Below are positions 25,501-39,200 of a stretch of DNA of 64,000 nucleotides, piece after piece. Under the pieces are notes generated by a model. The model searched no databases. It worked only from the letters and a program-made list of their open reading frames with translations, and had not been told where the DNA came from. Source of the DNA: Amoebophrya sp. A120 (lineage: Eukaryota > Sar > Dinophyceae > Syndiniales > Amoebophryaceae); contig CAJINV010000001.1 in assembly GCA_905178155.1 (NCBI GenBank), positions 10,844,311 to 10,908,310 of the forward strand, given 5' to 3'. Position 1 is the first letter of the stretch. Every line of letters begins with the position of its first letter. The translations under genes were made by a program, and so were the position numbers.

Positions 25501-27979
25501 CCAGCTGTCCGGCTCGGAGGCGATGAATACGATGATGACCAACTACGTCGAATTCAAAAAGAAGCAAAGCGCCGAGCTCGTCTGGGACTACATTGCGCAG
25601 CACCTGATGCCCTCCTTTCCGCGGTCGACGAGCTGGGCCCTTTGTGAGTCCGACACAAGCCTGGGAAACATGAAGTTCGTTGGAAAGCTGGGGGAAGGGA
25701 TGATCGGGAGGGTGTACAAGGTAAGGAAAGCACGAAAAGAAATAGAGCGCCCGGAGTTGTACATACAAGCTTGTAGTTCTTGTTTATTCATCACTGTATC
25801 GAGAAAATGAAAATGTGCTGGACTCAAATACTGTGTTACTACACAAAATCTGTCATGATCTTGGAGGAGGTCAGCACGACCAAAATATTGTGAAGGATTT
25901 CGAAAAAATACAACGCACAACAGGGAATGTTGATGAAACCATCCGAAATGGCGGAGAAGCAAGTGAAATTACAGGACTTGCTGGCGAATTGGAATACGGA
26001 CCCGAGACGGAAAGGCCAGCCCCGACCCAAGCACTTTGCCGTGAAGAAAATTCCCAAGTGGCGCTTCGAAAACGGTCCGGAGCTCGAGGCCCTGCTGCGA
26101 GAGTGCAGGATTCTGTCCAGCTTTAACCCGCACCCACGAATAGTTGAATTGTACAACATCGTTATCGAAGGAAAATGAAACTGTGATAGTGTAACAGTCT
26201 TGCGTTGACAGCATGTAGTTGACAAATGTGCTGCTCTGCATGGCGGAGAAAACCTGTCATGCACCATGGCTACCACTTGAAAACCCACAAGAAAAGACGA
26301 CTTGGTGGGTCGTGTCTGGCATGACCGGTGTGACTGTTTGGCATTTTCTGCATCACAGACTTACGCTCACGCCGTTTTTCTCTTGCATGACCGTGGCGTC
26401 GGACACCTTCATCTACATCATACTCGAATATGCCGGGAGAAACAGTCTTTTCGAGTACTTACCTGTGACATGTATGCGATTTCGACATCATGATCGTCAA
26501 AAATTCTACTCTCCCGGGATGAAAATGAATCACCACACACGCCGCGGCAGGGTCGCGCATGTGCGAGCGCTTCTGTTTTTTCGTGGTGCAATAAGAGCAA
26601 CATTTGCAGCTAGTTGATACGAGTATGATTGTAGTTGTAAGTGTTTTGAATCTTACTTGAACAACTTGTGTAGAGTTTACTGATTGATAAAACAGTCTGC
26701 TGGCCCACGAGCAAAGAAACTCGGGCGGACCAGTGGACGGCTTCCTCGCGCAGCGGCTTTTCTTGCACATCACCGAGGGACTGGCGTACTGCCACGGAAG
26801 GTTTGTCTGTCACCGCGACTTGAAGCCGGAGAATTTCATAATGGAGACGCCTAAGGACCATGCGCGCTACAATCCCGACCGGCCATGGTCAAGTGACTCT
26901 TTGAAGATTGCGGACTTCGGTCTCGTATGCATTGCAAATATGTCTGGACTATTTGTCATTGTCATTGCATGTTCAGAGCAAAACCAAAAGCAATAAAAAA
27001 CTTCTGATGCTGTCATGCCGTACAAGTAGATGCTACTTAGTACTATGTATGCGATGCAAGTAGCAGCAACACAAACTTCCAGACCCAGACATAGTTTCAA
27101 AGCATATCTCGCCGCCACCTTGAAAGCGGGGCAGAGACTGATGGCGCAGTGCGGCTCCATGCCCTTTGCGGCGCCCGAAGTGATGGCTGCAAAGAGCTAC
27201 GACGGGTATTTGTGATTGATTGTGGTGGATATTCGTCTTCACTTGTGCAAATGCGCAGACAAGTTTGAAGATAGTACTTACCATCAACATCAAGATCAGC
27301 ATGTTCGCTGGGGTGTATGTACAACACAAGAAAGTAGATGATGACCACGATGAAAGTGTGTGTGTCTTTGTCTCACGTAAGTAGGTACTTGCGTCGTAGG
27401 GAAGATGAGAAGTACAACTATCGATCCTCGAGGTGAGGTCCGCAGCTTCTGTGAAAACAAGGTTTAAGCTGGACGTGTGGAGCATTGGCGTGGTTTTGTT
27501 GGAGCTGACGTGTGGCGTAAGTAAGATGGAACGCTTGATGCGGTGGCCGATGGACGGGGCACTGTTTGCGGACGAAGAGAAGGCCCGGGAGATCTTCCAA
27601 AGAACCTCTAACGAGGAAAAGTTTCGGAACGACATCGTGCGCGACTTTCGACCCGACTACATGCGAAAAGCCGGCAACGAGTCCATCAAAAACCTCCTCA
27701 ACATGTTAACCAGAGAGCTGCTGGTATGATATCTCGAGGATAGATACTCTAGCTACTAGTGTTGATCTTCCGTGTTGTAATTCCGTGGCGCGAATCTGAA
27801 TCACAACTGGTGCTGGTAGCGGATCTAGATAGAAAATTCAACCCTCGGGATGATTGGATCTAGACGTAGAAACGATCCCTCAGGTCTTCGACGAGGCAAG
27901 ACGGTCCAGCATAACGCAGATCGAACAAAGCCCGTGGGTGGTCGACGCGAGACGCCGCGCAAAAGAATGGGGTCGTTAG
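22533..27979 (+). CDS. Ser/Thr protein kinase with long Ser-rich N-terminus
   Basis: About eleven exons. The start is the ATG at 22533 (MLSRLLGKSG). Clear exons include 22533-23759, 23979-24221, 24345-24503, 24732-25017, 25329-25720, 25924-~26165, ~26393-26454, 26696-26924, ~27030-27205, 27462-27723 and 27884-27979. The first ~400 residues are Ser/Gln-rich and probably disordered. A coiled coil (LREQIFELQSRELELD) precedes the catalytic domain. The kinase motifs are complete: Gly loop GEGMIGRVYK (25690), Lys in HFAVKKIPK (26035), hinge YIILEY, catalytic HRDLKPEN (26811), DFGL (26913), PFAAPEV (27167) and DVWSIGVVLLEL. The last exon encodes a subdomain-XI-like ITQIEQSPW. Splicing across 26166-26393 has no clean GT-AG pair that also keeps the kinase spacing. 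The kinase group is uncertain, with a CAMK-like flavour. One family-A introner and one degenerate introner lie in its introns. Confidence 0.82.
24504..24731. other. intron with degenerate introner right end
   Basis: The intron ends GCGTGGACGTTTTTACGCAG followed by GATC, which matches the right TIR of family A with decay. It also carries the interior phrase GCATGACAAG. No matching left TIR is visible, so this may be an old, eroded introner with the donor near 24504. Confidence 0.45.
25052..25324. mobile_element. introner element, TIR family A, inside a GT-AG intron
   Basis: The left TIR TATCCTGCGTAAAAACGTCC and the right TIR ...GGGGCGTTTTTCCTCAGGATA are inverted copies. The surrounding intron reads GTAAGC at 25018 and ACAAG at 25328, giving 311 nt. 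Only this length joins the kinase frames (NKG then ADVDE). Here the donor lies 34 bases upstream of the TIR, unlike the sites where the TIR itself is the exon edge. Confidence 0.85.
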
Positions 27980-29582
27980 TGAGGCTGTCGCTGTCCTGCC
28001 CCCCGGGTGCGCTGCAAGAATCGTAGGAGTACTGGTGGCCTGCTACCGCGGCGAGTACTATTCACCAAAGTTTTTTTTCGACGAGCCTACGAACGTACCT
28101 CGGGTAGAGATCAAAAGTAAGATTGTCTTGTTCACTCGCGTACTAGCTTTTATCTCTAGAAGGTTTTAGAACAAATTGTTGATTTCGTCCGCGCTCTTGT
28201 CGTCAACCACACACAAATCAATCGCTAACACTAAGATAGACTCGATGCTTATATCTAGACTTATGTACAAAAGCAAAAAACTGAGCTGCCATAGTTGTTT
28301 TGATAAATGATACTGATGAGCTACAGCTGAGAAAGCTGCTGTCGTGGTAGCATGGTAGGATGAGCATCCTATCCTCCTGTAAAATTCAAATTGAAGATGC
28401 GACGAAAGCCAGCACTTGGATATCAGTAGTGATAGCTACATCTAGTACAGTACACCTAGTATACATAGTAATTACAGGCTTGTCTTCCCTCTGAGACGGC
28501 CCACCTCCTGTGACGCAAGCAAATTGCTCACGAGGTTATTCTAGAGTAAATTTCGTAAAGAAGTGTGCAAGCGAAACAGCGACTAGCACGGAGGTGCATG
28601 AGTCAGGTCAGAAAAAAAAAAAACCTCTGGAAGATACTTGAAGTTGGCTTACTATGTAGTGCTGTCATTCTTTTTGTCTGACTCTGAGTAGATTAATATG
28701 TACAAAACCTGCGTAGAGGTAGTAACTGTAGCTGCTTTCTGCGTGGACTACAATTAGGATAAATGAAAATAAAGGAGACCATATGCATTTCTTGAAGCGA
28801 CGCTTGGTGACCCTGTAGTGAAAGCTGTATGGGCAGCGGGAGGCGGCTTGTTCCGTTGAAGGGTGAGCCAGCAAGCCCTGCGGATTTGGAGGAGTCAGGG
28901 AGCTCGTCCTTTGCTTTCCGTCGCTATAGCATGGCAAGGTCAGACCCGCTGAACTGTCACCACTGAAAACAAGCGTAAACAGTACAGGTCATTGAACATT
29001 GTCGCGATTTTTATCTGGTGACTTTCCCACATGATGATAATGGTGATTGGCTGCCAGGCAGCACGACCTACACCTTTTCGTGCCAGTTCACGCATCTCAT
29101 GTTCGGAATCTGGGAGGCAGGATGCAGTGGGAGTCTATCGCGTTTCTGAACACTTGATCCCGACGGAAAACTTGAATTGTTGCTGTGCTGACCTGGTCAG
29201 TGAATAGAGTATTCTGTTTGTTGGAGTACGGTACCGTTCTCATGAGGTATCTATGAAGGGCGTTCTTTCGATCGGTGGATCGATCCGGGCAGTGACTTCT
29301 TGGTGTGTGGTTGCTACGTACCAGTGAAGCTTGAGCGATGTAGTGGAGAAGGCTATGGGAAGGTTATACTAGGCCCTAGCGAATGTCTTTTAAGCTGACG
29401 CGGCGGTGGGTGGACGACAAGATTTTTTCCGCATTTTTCAAGGCCGGAGCCAACTGGCAAAAGTATTAGGACTACATTCACGACAATCGAAGCAAAAGCT
29501 GAGGAGGTGGTCTGCAATGCATTTGTTCTCACCTTCTACCTAGAATTGGAATTCAAGATTCAACCGCTAAGCGTGTTTCACG
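27980..29582. other. long intergenic region
   Basis: 1.6 kb without a supportable gene. There is a run of twelve A near 28611 and otherwise mixed AT-rich sequence. No tRNA, rRNA or repeat was recognised. Confidence 0.5.
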
Positions 29583-32500
29583 ATGCCGTATTCTTCTGTT
29601 TATCCGCCAGTCACATCCTCATCAAGCTCGCCTCGCCGCAGAAGACGTCCGCTGGACTATCGAGGCCCGCGGCTCGCCACACTGTTGGCGTACTCGGTCG
29701 AGCAGCGGGGGCTGGGCATAGCAGATGATGAGACAGAGAACAGGACGAGCGAAGACCAAGACAGAAAAAGGCCCGGAAAAAACGGAGTCAAGGACGAAGA
29801 TGGCTTTACTGCGGCGACAGAGCAGGAGCATGATTCGGCTTCTTTCACCATATCGGACCCAAACAAGTTCATGACGAAAAATCTCCTTTTGGGCTCTGCG
29901 TCCAAACCGTCGCTGCGTGCAAAAATTGGTGGTTCGTATTCACAGAAACCTCCTCCCTCTGTTCCCGTGCTGAAGAAACCAGAGGAGCTCGGAAATATGC
30001 GACCCGGTGAGGATGCGAAGCCAGTGCGCGCCGGTGCTGGAACCAGTGTCAGTGCAGCTGAAGGAACAGCACTAGAACTTCCGGCTGTTGTGGCAGAGTG
30101 CCAAGCGCAGGAGGAGAAAGCTGCGCGGCCGGCGGGCTTGCTGCAAATAGAAGAGAGCCTGGTGCTGCCGATGACGGACCTGTTGGCGCAGCCGTCAAGA
30201 GTAGCCGCGGGGCCTTCAAGTACAAGTTTTGTTGGTCGTGACCAGTCCGAGGAAACGAGTACTAGATCCAATAAAAAATCACAACAAAAACAGAAAGGGA
30301 ACAAAGCAAAAAACGATCAAGGCACAACTGCGCGGCTCGTGGCCAGGTCTCCGGCGAGGCTCACCCGAGTGCTATTTGGAGGAACAAGTACCGAGTTAAA
30401 CGAGATGCAACCAGATCTAACGAATACTAAAAGTGCAGACGATGCGAATTTGAAAGGTGGTAGAGCCGGGCGGATGCAATTTACCGTGGAAGAGGAAGAA
30501 GAACATAATTCCTACGGTGTTGGAGGCGGGGAAGAAAGAACAAGCAAATCGAAATCAGCAGTGTCTGCCCCGAACACAGACTTGCGGAGGCGGCTGCGTG
30601 CTCTGCGAAAGCGGTATCGGAAGCTGGAGCGCGCCTGCGAGTATTACCGGAAGCGGCTGCGCAAACTGGAAGGAGGACAAGAAATATCGGACGCTGACGA
30701 GGACGAGTTTCCTGTTGCACAAAGGGTTTCATTTGACAAACATGGTGCGCGTTTTGAGCCTTGCGCCCAGGTGGAACAAGCCTCCCTGCAGATGAAGGTC
30801 CATTCTGATGACGGGGGCGTTGGTGCGCAGCTGGAGGATCCTCTTCCCGCGTCGGACGACTTCGATGCAGGGCCGGCGGTCAAAACAATGCGCACTACGG
30901 TCGTGAAGCACATGTCCTCGACGAGGACATTAGACTCCCCCAGGATTTCGAATCTGCGAGCTGGTCCTGGTCTTTCTTCATTCCTGCAATCTCCGGAACA
31001 AGGCGACAGGAATTCTTTGATACCTGGCACGATATCAAAAAAAGCCGGCTCGCTGCAGCATGCCCGGGAAGAAGAAGAAGGTGAACAACGAACTGACAAT
31101 GAGACGTCTTGCAGCCGCGGCTCTTTTCTCATGTCGAAGATGATAACGAGGAGGAAAAAATCTTCGCGGATGCTAATGGCGCAGAGCAGATACTCCCGAG
31201 CAACGACGGCCTCGAAACGCACCTCAAGGAGACGCACAGGGCACAATTTGGGTGTTTCGTCGTTGCGTAGGTCGACGCACATCAACAGAAGCGTCAATTC
31301 TAGCACACGCAGAAGCCGGAGGACTACGGCGTTCGCGTCTGTCGCGGAGCAGGCAGCCGCGGAGCTCTCGGACATCGTGCTGGATTCCTTCGTGGAGGTT
31401 TATTTGCAGCACAGCTGTAGTGCGGATGCAATAACAAGTCCTCGCGGGTTCTACTTGGATGAACGGCCGCAGGAGGAGGAGCGGCAGACTGTCTCGGGTG
31501 AGGGCGACGCGGGACGAGCCACCGGAAGTGGAATCAACAAAGAACTGAGAAGCGACCAACTCGTTCTCACGCCCGAAGACAGAAACATTCTGGTTCCGGA
31601 GGTGGAGTATCAGCTTAAGTTGCTGCTCGTGCGCAACCGGCCGCTGCTGGATTCGGTTGTAGAAACTGCAGCGCACTGGCAGGGCAATCAGAAGCGGTTT
31701 GACCAAATCCCTGCGACCAAGGTGGAAGAAGCCTGCGTGCGTTTGTTGCGGTACTACAACTCAAAGGGGTCCTCGTACGATGCCAATAGTAACGGCGGAA
31801 GTTGTCTTCATCGCGCAGGACGAGCGCCGCACACCGACCCTGTTTGTAATCAAAAAGGTCCTCCGGGGGATGATGTTGCAGTTGTCAGGAGTAAGAAGGA
31901 AGATGTGTCTGCTCCTTCGTCGCGTGTGAATCAGCAGTCCACGACGACGACCTCACCGAGGCTGACCTCCTTGATGTCGTTGTCATCACCAGGAGCGTGT
32001 CCGAGGGTGAGACCCTCGGCGGCAGGAACGTTCTCTCCCTCATCTCCGTTTCCGCGCCACACACGCATGCAAGGAAGACATCTGTACGCGACAGGAGCAA
32101 CCTTAGCGGCCTCTCCATCCGTAGTAGTACAAGCACGGAACAAACACAGCCCCGTAGTCGCGCCGCCGTACGCAGGCGACGCAGGTGCCGCTCCTGCAGG
32201 AGCTGACTTTTTGGGTGAGTTTTTGCAGGTGCTGGAGAGCCTCTTTATCGGCGAGGCGGAGATCACCGCGACTCTGTACTTTCAGGGTGACTTAGCAGCG
32301 TACGGTTTTCCGGAACTGTTGGCGCAGCGGAATATTCCCCTCCGGGGGCCGGTGGAAGGCGGCTGCAGCAGCGCGCTTGGAGCTTGTGCTCCTGGCGGCG
32401 GAGCCCTAGTACAGGATCACCGCGCGGCCGCGGTGTTGCAAGTTGAGAGGTTCTTCGTGAACTCAACGGTGACAACTGGCGTAACCCTGTCGAAGCAGCG

Positions 32501-34952
32501 CATCTCCAAACCGCGCTCGTTTCTGCAGCTGCCGCAGTGGCATCGCGGCGGTGTGGTATTTGAGCTTTCGTCCACGGGGCCACTGCGTATCCTGGTTTCT
32601 CTTCAGATCGCCGGCGCGGCGCCCGCCCGTAGTACGGGTTACAACTGTTCGGCTGACGATTTTTGTGGGAAGAAATTTAGCCACACGACTCCCCGGGACG
32701 TTCATCTTGACAACAACGCGACGTCGCCGATTAAAAACAAAAATCAGTTGCTTTCTCCAACGCTGTCGCGTGCATCACAGGTGTCGCCTTGGATACCAAG
32801 GGCAAGTGGGCATGCATCAATGCGACGACCGAACCAAACCGGGCACCCCAATGTGTACGATGGGGCTTTATTCAGCCAGATTTTTCGGGAGCTAGATGAG
32901 CACTCCGACCTCGCGAATGAAGTCGCGCAAGCTGCGGCCGAGAAACGAAAACGGCAGAGTGCTCAGTTGGGCGTGCACCTAGATACCAGAGAGCTCAGTG
33001 ACACGACCAGAGAAACCAGCAGGTTTCATCCCCCGGTGTCTCGCCGTCAGGATGAAAAACCACTGCCAGCACTGTCCCCGTTGACCTCAACCCTGGGTGG
33101 CCTCAATCATGGGTGGAGCCATCAGATGAAGAGTCCAGTTGCAGCAGTGGATAGGCTCAAACTGGCGGATCTTCTCGGGGCCATAGCTGCATCGCACGTG
33201 CGCCGAAAGGTCTTTCAGATGACGCTAGCGCACCTGACAGCGGTGCGGTTTGTCGGCAAGCTGGCACTGGACCTCTTTCGCCTGTTTGAAGGCAACATCG
33301 CGCGAGCGGCCGCGAGCCGACGCGGATTGGCGTTTCTAGGCCATCTTCGAGGCGAAATGTTGCTTCGGTCGGGCAGCGATGATGGGCGCGGAATCTTAGG
33401 GGTTTTGGAATCCGGGATGAAAAAGGTATAGGATGCCATACATATCGCGTTTTTTTTTTATTTTTTAGAAGTGAATCTTGTTGAGCGATTGCATTGTTTT
33501 TGATCCTTGCAGTGAGCTGCGATCTTCGCTCGATGTGGATTGCTCTCTGTGGTCACCAGAGAATTTACTTTCTTGTGAAAGCGTTCAACTCTCGCGACAC
33601 GTTGGGAAATTGAGTTGTACTACCATGAAAAATAACGTTCAGCGGCTGGAGGAGTTGTTGCCTGGCTCGCACATGGCCCGGATTTTGCTCGTAATGGGCG
33701 ACTATCTTGTGGTCGCACCGTTTACTGCCATGGTGTTTGTTGACGGGGATAGTCAAAAATATGCCGAGCTCCGGTCCCCAAGCCACCTTCTGAATGCCAA
33801 TGGGACCACGTCAGCTGCCCCTGCTACTACACCATCGCGAACGACGAACACTGCTACCACGACATCAAGAGTGACGAGACATAAAATGGCCTTTGGAGGA
33901 GTTGGCATGTCGAGAAAGCAGCACGTCTTTCTCCCCCGTTCGCGGGGTTTCTCTGGCTACACATCGAGGGCGGGCGGTGGAGGGCAGCAACGCGTTGGTA
34001 GTTTTTCGGCGGCTAGTTTTCACACTTCCAAGCTGGTGAGCAGCAGCGCAAGCCACGTGCGCGCTGAAGGAAGATACTCCACGTGCTTCTATCTCTGCGC
34101 CGACACGCGGCAGTACTACCACGAGCGGGGGGCCTTCCTTGATCCCGAAGTCGACGGTGCGGAGTTGTGCTTTAGCAAACACACGGCGCACACGCTGGAC
34201 GACGTGCATTTTTTGTCGGCGCCGGTGTTCCTCTCGCCGCAGGTAGCGGGGAAGATGCTGGAGGAAGGGAGCCACTTTCACAGCGAGGCCGTCCCCCCAG
34301 ATGTGGCGCTGCTTCAGCAGAAAAACCAGCTTCTGCGCCTTCCACTTCCCCCGTATAGCTTGCTCAGACGCTACAATCTCAAACGTTACAATAGAATCTG
34401 GAATTTGTCTTGCATGCTGAGCATGACAGAATCGCAGAGCGTTCCACTTTCTGCAATACAAACTTCGCCTGATTGTAGTGGGGTTTGGGACTCCGGAACT
34501 TGTCATGCGCGATCCTATGAGAGTTGGCTAGATCATGCACTCTTGCATCACAGATTTCCATATTATATTGTAACGTTTGAGATTGTAACACCTTAGCGGG
34601 TTATACCCCAACCGCGGCCATTTTGCACGCCCAGAAACTACAACCTACAGCCGCGGTCGTTGGGGACACTACTTCAGCGGATCGTGACGAGAATCAAGGT
34701 GGCGAGGGAGGAGCCGCAGGAAACTCGGTAGCAACGACTACTGCACCTCCCCTAACGAGTTGCGCAAGCGGGATGAGCAACATACAACACGACGCCTTCG
34801 CTGTTGTGCAAATACTTTCCTATCGCAGGCCGTTTTCACCCACCGATGTGGACAACTTTCAGCACGCAGTGGATGTCTTCAGCCTCTCGCTCGAATCGGC
34901 TCTGCTCTCCCACTATTTAGATCGGGCCGAATTTGCTACCCTGGGTGAGTAG
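29583..34952 (+). CDS. large protein of unknown function, basic coiled segment
   Basis: The ATG at 29583 opens a 1,281-residue exon to 33425. A GT-AG intron (33426-33516) leads to a second exon, and the introner at 34372-34587 separates it from a third. With GT-AG boundaries 34385-34596 the product is ~1,688 residues. No family is recognised. Visible features are a polar first third, a very basic probable coiled coil (LRALRKRYRKLERACEYYRK near 30595), an Arg/Ser-rich patch near 31150-31330, and more conserved-looking stretches EYQLKLLLVRNRPLLDSVVE near 31605 and FLQVLESLFIGEAEITATLY near 32221. The stop at 34952 lies inside GGGTGAGTAG, which also looks like a donor, so a further exon downstream cannot be excluded. 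Confidence 0.6.
34372..34587. mobile_element. introner-like element, TIR family F
   Basis: The left end TACAATCTCAAACGTTACAA is inverted at the right end (...TTGTAACGTTTGAGATTGTA). The direct repeat is not clear, so this copy is less certain than the others. The interior has the GCATG-rich wording of other introners (TTGCATGCTGAGCATGACAG). Removing 221 nt, or a GT-AG intron 34385-34596, restores the frame. Confidence 0.65.
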
Positions 34953-36225
34953 AGAAGGGCTGTGATCAAAGGTGGAGAAAAATGCAGCTGTTGCTGCACC
35001 TTCTGCTGCGCAGGATTAGAAGCGCGACCCGACCGCAGTGGAGGGGGGCAGATCGGACGAGAAGTGAATAGAATATGAATGTATGATAAGTGTAGGATTG
35101 CTCGCTCTCTTCAGTTTCTAATGAATCAGCGGCATCTTATTTACTTGTAAACAAGATGGACGGAGCCCCCGATTAGTGATCAATGTTGACGTAGTTCGAT
35201 GCTTCTGGAAGTAGAGATAAACGGTGAAAGGCAACATTGACTTCCTGCAAAAGGAAGGACTACAAAAAGAAAATGACAGGAGTATTAGATTGAGGAGAAA
35301 AGTAGCAATGCGGAAGTCCTTCAGGACGATACATGGCCCGCAGTGGAGGGAACAATAGATCGATCTCGATAGATGCTATATTCATTTTGTTACAACTCCC
35401 TGACGTGGAAAGTAAAGGTTCTGATGGGGAAATAGAAATGTGCGAATTTACGCTGTCTCGGTACGGAAAAAAATGTATGACGGAAGAATCGGTTTTGCCC
35501 TCGATCTCGGAATCGGTGATGAATGTGATGAAAGTGCTTTTCCATGAAAGCGGAAGGATCTGAAATTAGTTGTTTCTACTCACACGAAAATCAAGAGATC
35601 GAAAATTATAGTTTTCTTTAACTACGCCATCAAGGTCCTCATGAAATGTTCAAGAAAGCACCCATTGCCATTTCCACCATATCATTTCACGTGTAACACT
35701 CTCAAGATGTTGGAATTTTCCATGCGCAAAATGAGATTGAGAAAGTATAAGTAAAAGCAAAATGCAATACCCGTACGCAACGCTAGCTGGCTCGTAAGAA
35801 GATGGTTTTTGATCACACGGCAAGGCAAGAAATGAGCTCCCGAAAATGCAGCATGGTAGTTGTAGGTTTTTCAGGATGTTTTTCTTTTCTTCATAACGTA
35901 GTGATAGTTCCTTGAAGATTTCAATTCATGCAACTGGTGCCACAGGGAAAAGAGACAACGCAAACCGCCGCTGGACAGCGGCTGGTTGGTAGTAGAAAAA
36001 AGGGTAGATTTGATTCGAAAAAGTTGCCTGTACCAGAAAAACAACAACAAGATTAAGTAGGAGAATGAATATACCAGCAATACTTCTTGCGAACTACAAC
36101 CACAAGTACTGATTTATTTTCACGTGAAATAAATAAAAAAAATTCTCGATCAAGAGGTACTTACTCATCATGTCCTCTCTGTGGTGGTTTCTACAATCAC
36201 TAGTAAATGCGAGAAGTGGATTAAA
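34953..36225. other. intergenic region
   Basis: AT-rich, 1.27 kb. The longest frame (35333-35563) has no recognisable motif and is not called. Nothing else seen. Confidence 0.5.
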
Positions 36226-39200
36226 ATGGATTTTCCAGTAGAAGGAAGTACTCGAACTCGACGCAGGAAGGTCCCCCTCCTCTCCGCCCCATTTCTCTGG
36301 GGGAGCGCACAGCTTGCGGCGTACCTGGTCATCTCCCATGTCGTTACCTCATCCATCCCGGCGGCATCGTACTCGCTGCCGGTGCGCGTCGGCGATCTGG
36401 TTGCGGTCCGAGGGGTGCACGACGGCTCCCTGTTCGAGGTGATTGAAAAACAGGGGAAGGATTCCTGCACGGTGCAGTGCCTACACACGGACAAAGTGAA
36501 CACGGAGAACTGCCGGCTGTTGGAACCCGTGCGCCCTCTGTGGCGGCCCGCGGACGCGCACTGCCTCCGGCTGGAGAAGCCGGCGCCGACAAACGCCTAT
36601 TTTGACCCGCCTCCCGCGGCGGATCCGGATTCTGCGAACGAGGACGGGAGAGGACCACCCGACCATGGGGACGGTGCAGCGCACGTGGCACGGGTGGTGG
36701 CGGAGAGTGTCGCCCGGCCGCTGCAGGTCTGTCCGAGCAGCGCCACCAAGGACAGTATGAGGACGGATCGAGTGCTGAGCGCACTGGCCCGAGCGCACGC
36801 GGCCGACAAGGCTGAGGAGCAACGTAAAGCTGGAGGCGACGCGCCCGCGCCGGTCAGAAGTGGTGGTGGTGCTACTATCAAGGTCGTGGATACGCAGCTC
36901 TTTCGGACCATGAACGCACTATCCGCTGACATGCAGCGCCGGCTGGGGATTGCGACGAACGCCTTGATGTCGTCGCAGAGGTCAGGTGGTAGCTACGCCG
37001 GAGTTCTGGGGCCGCTGGGTATGGGACTGAACAAGCCGCGGGCCAAAAGCGAAGCCGAGATAATGAATGCGTGGCTCGATACGTATCTAGTGGCCGCCGT
37101 GGAGGAAGTGATGCAGCAGCAGGCCGCCGTTGAAGGAAGTGCGGTCGCTTCCGTGGCGGCGCTCAAGTGGGTCGAGTCTAGAGGGCGGGGAAGTGGATCA
37201 TCGCTACAAAGTTCGCGGGAGGAACATCAAGTGCAAGTGGACGCACTCGCACAGCTGGCGCGGACATCCCACGGAGCAGGCTCCGCGGGGACAACGCCGG
37301 GAGTCTCTGCGTCGCCGACGGGGCGAGTCGCAGCTGCCTTCGGGGTGATGCAAGCCCGCGCAGACAGGGAGCGGCGGACTACTGTCGACTTCCAGTCTAA
37401 TAGGTATCTACGCGTCTTTTTTTTGCGTTATTCGATGAATATCTACCTGCTACAACCTTTGCCGTTCTGCCGGGTCCGAGATTTATTTCTGATTTGACTT
37501 CCTCTGATCAACCATGTTGCATTCGCCTTGGCATAAACTACACTAAGTAAGCGCTGCGGTTGAACATGCGAAAGAAGTATTGACCATGCATAGAACCTTC
37601 ATCACTTTGATCGCACTAAAACAGATTTCACGAAACTCGCGCCCCTCTGCCAAACGAGGAATTATTTGCCGTCAAAAACTTGGAACGGCGGAAGGCGTGG
37701 GAATATGGACTTGAAGATTATATCGAGCGCGGAAGTGCCGTAGCGGGACATGACTCAGCCTTGACCGAACCACCACACGCTGCGAAAGTGCTAACGGTAT
37801 CTCCAAACTACGACGCAAACACTGGCGAGTTCAAGGGTGTCGGTCTCGCCTGGGTTCTTGCGAGAGAGAGTGGGCTACAACTACAACTGCCTGCCGCGGG
37901 CGGGGACGATCCTCGTGGAATTCTGTACAGGAACGCGCAATTGTGGGCGTTAGCGGAGTCTTCAAACCCGGCGAAACTGCCCTACGCGGTTGTCGACGAG
38001 GAGGAGGTATCAAATGTAAAAATGTCTGGGTCTGGAAGATTGCCAGGTTTGTCATGCACATTTTGCATGACTCCTGATGTCTGTGATGCATGCCGTAGCA
38101 TCACAGATTTTGTGAGGGCTTCCTGATGCCTATACCGCATGACAAATGCTCTTTCCGCGTAGCAAAACTTGGACTCTCTTTGCTGCTCATGCGATACAGA
38201 TTTTTTTAGAATCCAAAATCAGCATGACAAGTTGGATTCTTCCAGACCCAGACATTTTTACATTTGATAGGAGGTGGCGCGGCAGTTTGGCGCGGGCGCG
38301 GTGTCCCACTTTTTCAACAACGACCTCCGGCAGATGCGGGACCAGCGTCTCAGCTACGTCCAAACCGGGTACTGGAACCAGAATCGGGGAAGCGCCTCGC
38401 TGTTCCCACTGCTGATAGTGCTGATCGTGCTGGCCAGTCTGGGCATCCTGTTCCAGGTCTCGCTGCTCGTGCCCCTGGGAAAGGACCCGGAGGTGGATCC
38501 CGCCTGGATGCGGGAGGCCGCCTTGTGGGAGATGTGGCGTGCGGAAAATCCGGACGAGGAGTGCGAAAGCATCGCGGACGTGAAAAAGCGTCTGGAGGAA
38601 TTCAGATTCAAGCTCGAGAGCGAAAGCAAGGGAGTTGTACCAGACACGACGACCGCATCTACTTCTTCACATCTCGGAAACCCGTCGGAAGTGCAGCCGG
38701 TTGTTCCCAGTACGGCGCCGGTCGAAAAAAACCAGGTGGACGGGAACACCAGTCAGGAAAACCAGGAGGACTTCCCGGAGCTGCGGTCGGAGGAGGATTT
38801 TCTGCAGCCGAAGCTGTCCAACTTGAAGCCGTCTTCCAAGCGACAGCACGCACTGACGGCGGAGGAGAGCGAGTTTCTGGGCAAGCAGGTGGCGGCGTTC
38901 CTGGAGGATCAGGACGTCGAGGGGCGGTTCGAGCGCTCCAATTCGGGGACGACGGACTCGGAGCTGGGCGGGCACAAGGGGCTGGCGAAACAAAACGCCG
39001 TGAAGAATGCAACCGTCTGTGGGGACAAGGGGCAGGAGATGCGCGAGGCCGCGCTGAAGGCCGCGAGAGGCCGCCACGCCGGCATTTGGTGCGACCGCCG
39101 CAAGCGCCGGCCCTGGGCCAACCGGTGGGGCACCGGCGGTGGCTCGGATCATCAGCAGCCGGGAGTCGTCGTCCCGGGCTCCTCCCCGACGGGGTCGGCG

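Noticed and set aside
35333-35563. 76-codon frame in the 35-36 kb gap
   Set aside because: Short, no family signal and AT-rich codon use unlike the neighbouring genes.
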